Shown piece by piece: positions 59,955-64,000 of a stretch of 64,000 nucleotides of DNA. The DNA comes from JALORV01 sp963775635. GTDB lineage: Bacteria; Pseudomonadota; Gammaproteobacteria; Burkholderiales; Burkholderiaceae_F. Within the stretch, counting starts at the first letter, position 1; each line of letters begins with the position of its first letter. The translations under genes and the position numbers were made by a program. Under the pieces are notes generated by a model. The model saw only the letters and a list, made by a program, of their open reading frames with translations, was not told the DNA's origin and did not search any database. The stretch lies in the NCBI GenBank assembly GCA_963775635.1, contig CAVZJO010000014.1:1-64000 (forward strand), given 5' to 3'.

Positions 59955-62270
59955 CTACTCGTAGTACTCGAACATACCCGGCTGGCGGGGCAGCGGGTTG
60001 ATGCGCTGGTAGCCGGGAATATTACGCTGCAGTTGCGACAGGGCGTTGGTTCCGACGCTGGTCAGGCCCGAAAGTTCCAGCTGGATGTAGAAATTCGTGG
60101 TACTCGAAGCCGTCGTCGTCTGGAAGCGCTGAACCGCGAATCGAACCAGCCAGCAGTCGTCCCTGTACTCGAAGCCACCGATGATCTCGACTGGCTTGTT
60201 GTTCACGAATGAATAGTTGTAGCGACCGACGCCGTACCAACGGTCGGTCAGCGGCCACTGTGCAGAGACGTCGATCTGGTTCGTGTTGCTCGACGAAGAG
60301 CTGGTTTCCTGATAGCGGTAATACGCGCTGATCACCGAAGCACGGCGCGGCTGCCAGCGGGCGCCGGCGGTAGCACGCGAGATCGCACTGGTCTCTGCGG
60401 AGTACTGGACTGCGATTTCGGCCGCCCAGTTGTTGCCGAGCTGAGCCGAAATCGCGGCGAGCAGGTCGCTTTCGTTGCTGGCGCGCGGCGATTCGCCCGG
60501 CAAGGTGACCTTCTGCGGCGAGAAGTAGTAGCGCTGGCCGACCGCTGCACGCAGCCATTCGGCTCCGGTTTCCGCATCGAGGATGCGGGTGCCGAGCGCC
60601 AGCGTCAGTTGGTTTGCATTGACGATGCGATCGTAGCCCGAATAGATGTTCTCGGTGAAGAACTGCGCATAGTTCAGGTCCGCCAGAGCGCTGTCGAAAT
60701 TGGGCAATTGGTTCTGCTCTCGGAACGGGATATAAGCGTAGTAAAGGCGCGGCTCGAGCGTGTGCTGCACGTCGCGGCCGAACCATTGGCCATCGCGCTC
60801 GAAGATGAGTCCGCTGTCGACGCTGAGGATCGGCATGACGCGCGTGTCGGTCGGATTCTGCGGATTGAATTGCGGATCGAGGTCGTAGTAGGTCGCCGAG
60901 ATCTGCGCGCGCGGCGTGATGAACCAGCCAGGCGCGAGGATCGGATAGGCGACGCGCGGGTTGATGATGTAGCGCGCCCCGTCCTGCAGTCCCGCCTGCG
61001 GGTTCGTGAAGCGCGTGCCGTCCGCGATCGCGGCGACCTCGAACCCGTTCCAGTCCGCGACGTAGCCGTCGAGCGTGACCTGCGGCACGCGTTCGTACGG
61101 TGGCGTGACGGGAGCGAGCGGATCCTGCAGCGTCTGGTTCTTCGTCACCCGGATGCCCGTCTTCCAGTACGCCTGCGTGTAGGCGACGAAGCCGTCCTGC
61201 GGCAGCACCTTCTGCGACGATCCAAGGATCGTGGTCGAAAAGTCGACGAAGTAGTTGTCGTCGGAGACACGGTTGTAGTTCACTCCCGCGGACACGCCGG
61301 AGGGCCTCGAGTAGTTCAATTGGATGCCGGTGTAGTCCCGCGTGTCCTGGGTCTGCCGGTCGTACGGAATCACGTCGTACAACAACGTGCCGTTGAAGGT
61401 CGGCTCGAGGAAGCGGAACTCGTTTCCGACCAGCACCCCGCGCTTGGACATCACCCGCGGCGAGACCGTGTAGTCGTAGTTGGGAGCGATGTTCCAGTAA
61501 AACGGCGTGCGGATGTCGGTCCCGAGCGTCGTGCTGAGCCCGAAACTCGGCGTCAGGAATCCAGAGCGGCGGCGGTCGCCGATTGGAAAACCCATCAGGG
61601 GCGAAGCCAGGATCGGCAGCCCCTGGAAGTACAGCCATGCATTGCTCGCGGTGGCCGACTCTTCCAGCCCGTCGACCTCGATCGATTCGGCCTGCACCCA
61701 CCACGCTTCGTCGCCCGGGGCGCAGGTGGTGAAGCGCGCGTTTTCGAGCCGCGCACGCTGCTCGCCCAGAAATTCGATCAGCGACGATTCGCCGCGACCG
61801 TTGCGCGCCGGATAGCTGAACTCCGCGTTCGGCATCGCGCCGGTCTGCGCATCGATGCGGAACGACAGTTCGGGGCCGGCGAATGATCCGCCCTGCTTGA
61901 ACACACGCGCATTGCCTGTCACGTCGACCTGATCCGTCGCCTGCGTGTAGGTTATGCGGTCACCGCGCAGCACCGTCCCGCCGCGGCGGACTTCCGCGTC
62001 GCCCTCGAGCACGATCTTCTCCTCGATCGTGCCTTCGATCCTGCGTGCGCGGGCGTAGGTCGGCGGCGCTTCGGTGCCGCCCGGCCGCGGCTCCAGCAGC
62101 ATCCGCTCGAGCTTGAGCCGCGGCAGTGGCGTTGCGGCGTCGGGGTCGCCGGCCGCCGGGGACGAACTCTGCGCCAGTGCCGGCGGCCCGATGATGGCCG
62201 CGATCGCTGCGACGAGCGGAAGCAGGGCAATTCTAAGGATCGGCGCGGCTTTCGCCGGCGGGCGCGGCAT
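59955..62270 (-). CDS. lptD: LPS-assembly protein LptD (outer-membrane LPS translocon)
   Basis: Inserts LPS into the outer leaflet with LptE. 771 residues: a signal peptide (ILRIALLPLVAAIAAIIGPP, cut after ALA), an OstA beta-jellyroll (about 80-190: IEGTIEEKIVLEGDAEVRRG, RITYTQATDQVDVTGNARVF) and a beta-barrel with many alternating aromatic strands (FLTPSFGLSTTLGTDIRTPF, TLEPRLYYAYIPFREQNQLP). Only two cysteines occur, in FTTCAPGDEAWW and EYRDDCWLVRF; they would make one N-to-barrel disulfide, unlike the four-Cys E. coli form. C-terminus FEYYE fits a barrel end. Complete. Confidence 0.94.
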   Translation of the reverse strand: MPRPPAKAAPILRIALLPLVAAIAAIIGPPALAQSSSPAAGDPDAATPLPRLKLERMLLEPRPGGTEAPPTYARARRIEGTIEEKIVLEGDAEVRRGGTVLRGDRITYTQATDQVDVTGNARVFKQGGSFAGPELSFRIDAQTGAMPNAEFSYPARNGRGESSLIEFLGEQRARLENARFTTCAPGDEAWWVQAESIEVDGLEESATASNAWLYFQGLPILASPLMGFPIGDRRRSGFLTPSFGLSTTLGTDIRTPFYWNIAPNYDYTVSPRVMSKRGVLVGNEFRFLEPTFNGTLLYDVIPYDRQTQDTRDYTGIQLNYSRPSGVSAGVNYNRVSDDNYFVDFSTTILGSSQKVLPQDGFVAYTQAYWKTGIRVTKNQTLQDPLAPVTPPYERVPQVTLDGYVADWNGFEVAAIADGTRFTNPQAGLQDGARYIINPRVAYPILAPGWFITPRAQISATYYDLDPQFNPQNPTDTRVMPILSVDSGLIFERDGQWFGRDVQHTLEPRLYYAYIPFREQNQLPNFDSALADLNYAQFFTENIYSGYDRIVNANQLTLALGTRILDAETGAEWLRAAVGQRYYFSPQKVTLPGESPRASNESDLLAAISAQLGNNWAAEIAVQYSAETSAISRATAGARWQPRRASVISAYYRYQETSSSSSNTNQIDVSAQWPLTDRWYGVGRYNYSFVNNKPVEIIGGFEYRDDCWLVRFAVQRFQTTTASSTTNFYIQLELSGLTSVGTNALSQLQRNIPGYQRINPLPRQPGMFEYYE

Positions 62271-62310
62271 TTAGAATTCTGAGGAAAGTTCGAGCCGGAA
62301 GGGCGCGACG

Positions 62311-62316
62311 ATTATA
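62311..62316 (-). promoter_or_regulatory. Candidate -10 box for lptD (TATAAT on minus strand)
   Basis: ATTATA on the plus strand gives a perfect TATAAT for the minus strand, 41 bases before the lptD start, in the lptD-amgK divergent gap. No clear -35 at the right distance was seen, so this is only a candidate. Confidence 0.4.
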
Positions 62317-62371
62317 GGCATCGACCCTCGCGCAGATGCTTTCTCCGCCTGCCTCAACATCACATTCACTC

Positions 62372-63405
62372 ATGGCGACTTCGACCGACGAACAGCCGCA
62401 CGATCCGCGCCGCCTGATTCTCAGCGGATGGCTGGCGAGCTTGCCGCGTCGGCACGCAATCGATATCGCCACACTCGCACCCGCATCCAACGATGCGAGC
62501 TTCCGCCGCTACTTTCGCGTCCAGGCCGGCGAACGATCGCTGATCGTGATGGACGCGCCGCCCGAACGCGAGGATGTGCGGCCGTTCATCCACGTGGCCC
62601 ATCTGCTGCGCGATGCCGGCCTCAACGCTCCGGAAGTGCTCGAGGCGGACGAGCGGCAGGGGTTCCTGTTGCTGACCGACCTCGGTGTCGACACCTACCT
62701 CAGCGTTCTAGACGACAACAATGCCGCGGAGCTGTTCGAAGACGCCATCGACGCATTGCTGCGCTGGCAGCTCGCGACGCGGCCAGGCGAGCTGCCGCCG
62801 TACGACGAGGCGCTGCTGCAGCGTGAATTGTCGTTGTTTCCCGACTGGTATGTCGCTCGCCATCTGCAGGTGGAACTCTCGTCGGCGCAGCGACAAGTGC
62901 TCGATGCCATGTTCGACGCGCATCATCGCCGCCAACCTGGCCCAGCCGCGCGTGTACGTGCATCGTGACTACATGCCGCGCAACCTGATGGCGTCGTCCC
63001 CCGCGTCCCGGCATACTCGACTTCCAGGACGCGGTGCTAGGGCCGATCTCCTACGACCTGGCATCGTTGTTTCGCGACGCGTTCATCAGCTGGGAGGAGG
63101 AGCGCATCATCGACTGGTCGATTCGGTACTGGACACGGGCGCGGGCAGCGGGATTGCCGGTGCGCGACGACTTCGGCGCGTTCTGGCGCGACTTCGAGTG
63201 GATGGGACTACAGCGCCACCTCAAGGTCCTCGGCATATTCGCGCGCATCAATTATCGCGACGGCAAACCGCATTACCTGGCGGATACGCCACGCTTCGTC
63301 GATTACGTGCGCAAGGCGGCTCGCCGCTACGACGAACTCGCGCCATTGGCGCGCCTGTTCGACGAGCTCGAGGGTGTCGCGCCGCGGGTCGGATACACCT
63401 TCTAG
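62372..63405 (+). CDS. amgK: Aminoglycoside phosphotransferase family kinase, AmgK-like (MurNAc/GlcNAc kinase), frameshifted
   Basis: Likely phosphorylates MurNAc at C1 in the cell-wall recycling route, feeding MurU. The N-terminal lobe has ASNDASFRRYFRVQAGERSL, VMDAPPEREDVRPFIHVAHL and LLLTDLGVDTYLSVL; the catalytic lobe has VYVHRDYMPRNLM (HxDxxxxN) and ILDFQDAVLGPISYDLASLF (Mg-binding Asp), then KVLGIFARINYRDGKPHYL. Joining them needs two shifts, near 62930 and 63003. Start ATG 62372 is chosen; ATG 62336 is possible. Divergent from lptD, an order seen in Burkholderia and relatives. Confidence 0.85.
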
Positions 63406-63411
63406 CCCGTC

Positions 63412-64000
63412 ATGCGTGCCCTGATCCTGGCGGCGGGGCGTGGCGAGCGGATGCGTCCGCTCACCGATCGAACCGCCAAGCCGCTGCTGGAGGCCGGCGG
63501 GCGTCGGCTGATCGAGTGGCAGATTGCCCAGCTGGCGCGGGCTGGCATCCACGACATCGTGATCAACACGGCGCACTTTCCGGACCACTTCGAGGCCGCG
63601 CTGGGCATGGTGCACGCCACGGCGTGTCGATCGTCTACTCGCGCGAAGGCAAATCGGCCGCCGACGCACTTGAAACGCTCGGCGGCATAGTGCGAGCGCT
63701 GCCGTGGCTCGGCGATCGTCCGTTCGTCGTGGTCAGCGGCGACATCGTGACGGATTTCGACTACGAGCGGCTGCAACTTCCGCCGAGGCCCTCACGGCCG
63801 GCGACGCGGACGCGCACCTCGTGCTGGTCGACAATCCGCCGTTTCACCAGCGCGGCGACATGGCGCTCGCGGATGGCCGGGTCGATCCCGACGGCGCCGA
63901 GCGACTCACCTACGCGAATATCGGGCTGTTCGCCCCGCGCCTGTTTGCCGGACTGCGACCGGAGCGCGCGCGGCTTTTCCCGTGGCTATACGAAGCGGCA
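63412..64000 (+). CDS. murU: N-acetylmuramate alpha-1-phosphate uridylyltransferase, MurU-like, cut by window end, frameshifted
   Basis: Nucleotidyltransferase expected to make UDP-MurNAc from MurNAc 1-phosphate, continuing AmgK's route. It starts MRALILAAGRGERMRPLTDR then TAKPLLEAGG (pyrophosphorylase motif), then HDIVINTAHFPDHFEAALG. After a one-base shift near 63605 comes VSIVYSREGKSAADALETLG and FVVVSGDIVTDFDYERL, and after a second near 63775 comes HLVLVDNPPFHQRGDMALAD and LTYANIGLFAPRLF. The C-terminus is beyond the window. It starts 6 bases after the amgK stop. Confidence 0.85.

Noticed and set aside
60609..61886. 425-codon plus-strand open frame within lptD
   Set aside because: It is a mirror of lptD coding bias, with repetitive Val/Arg/Asp composition and no recognisable domain.
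1..64000. CRISPR array, prophage, integrase or transposase
   Set aside because: I found no regularly spaced direct repeats and no recognisable phage, integrase or transposase motifs. The tRNA-Met has no adjoining integrase or visible duplicated 3' end.

Overview
The window looks like about 64 kb of a GC-rich betaproteobacterial chromosome, most likely of Burkholderiales type. This is inferred from gene order and protein character, because no rRNA or named marker is present. Supporting layouts are waaA facing a tolC-rhodanese-pcm group, lnt-glyQ-glyS-plsC-M48 peptidase-gloA, lptD-surA-pdxA-rsmA opposite amgK-murU, heptose kinase and adenylyltransferase as separate genes, and GC-rich interspersed repeats of a kind common in Burkholderiales.

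Region 1 (about 0.1-16.4 kb) is a heteropolysaccharide (O-antigen or exopolysaccharide) locus: wecB, a methyltransferase, a Wzx/MurJ-like flippase, a low-GC Wzy-like polymerase, a family 4 glycosyltransferase, an AsnB-like amidotransferase, a second methyltransferase and a bi-domain oxidoreductase. On the opposite strand follow a WecA-type initiating transferase, a sugar epimerase, a WbuB-like glycosyltransferase and a heparinase/alginate-lyase family protein. Almost every gene up to about 14.7 kb carries single-base frameshifts while the protein similarity continues in the next frame. I read these as sequence errors, not decay. The polymerase at 4181-5488 is intact.

Region 2 (16.6-35.1 kb) makes nucleotide sugars and assembles polysaccharide: a WbpM/CapD dehydratase, a Wzz-like chain-length protein, an O-antigen ligase-like protein, an FkbM-like methyltransferase, a second flippase, the ADP-heptose genes (hldE2, gmhB, hldD, hldE1), the GDP-D-rhamnose genes (manC, gmd, rmd, manB), pgi and galE. 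A 0.5 kb MITE-like non-coding element (35135-35662) separates it from the LPS core genes waaC and waaA.

Region 3 (38-64 kb) is ordinary housekeeping and envelope biogenesis: a TolC-type efflux protein, rhodanese, Pcm, a TetR regulator with a candidate operator, thiD, tRNA-Met(CAU), a small lipoprotein, miaB, a zinc metalloprotease lipoprotein, phoH-ybeY-corC-lnt, glyQ-glyS, plsC, a YgjP-type peptidase, gloA, then rsmA-pdxA-surA-lptD on the minus strand, and divergent amgK-murU for MurNAc recycling. Frameshifts reappear after 62.9 kb.

The genes share one theme, building the Gram-negative outer surface: sugar nucleotides, lipid carrier loading, flipping, polymerisation, ligation to core, LPS transport and lipoprotein maturation. 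I saw no CRISPR array, prophage or transposase. The least explained items are the repeats: a 75-nt repeat that overlaps the stop codons of both tetR and glyQ, and the inverted-repeat element between galE and waaC.
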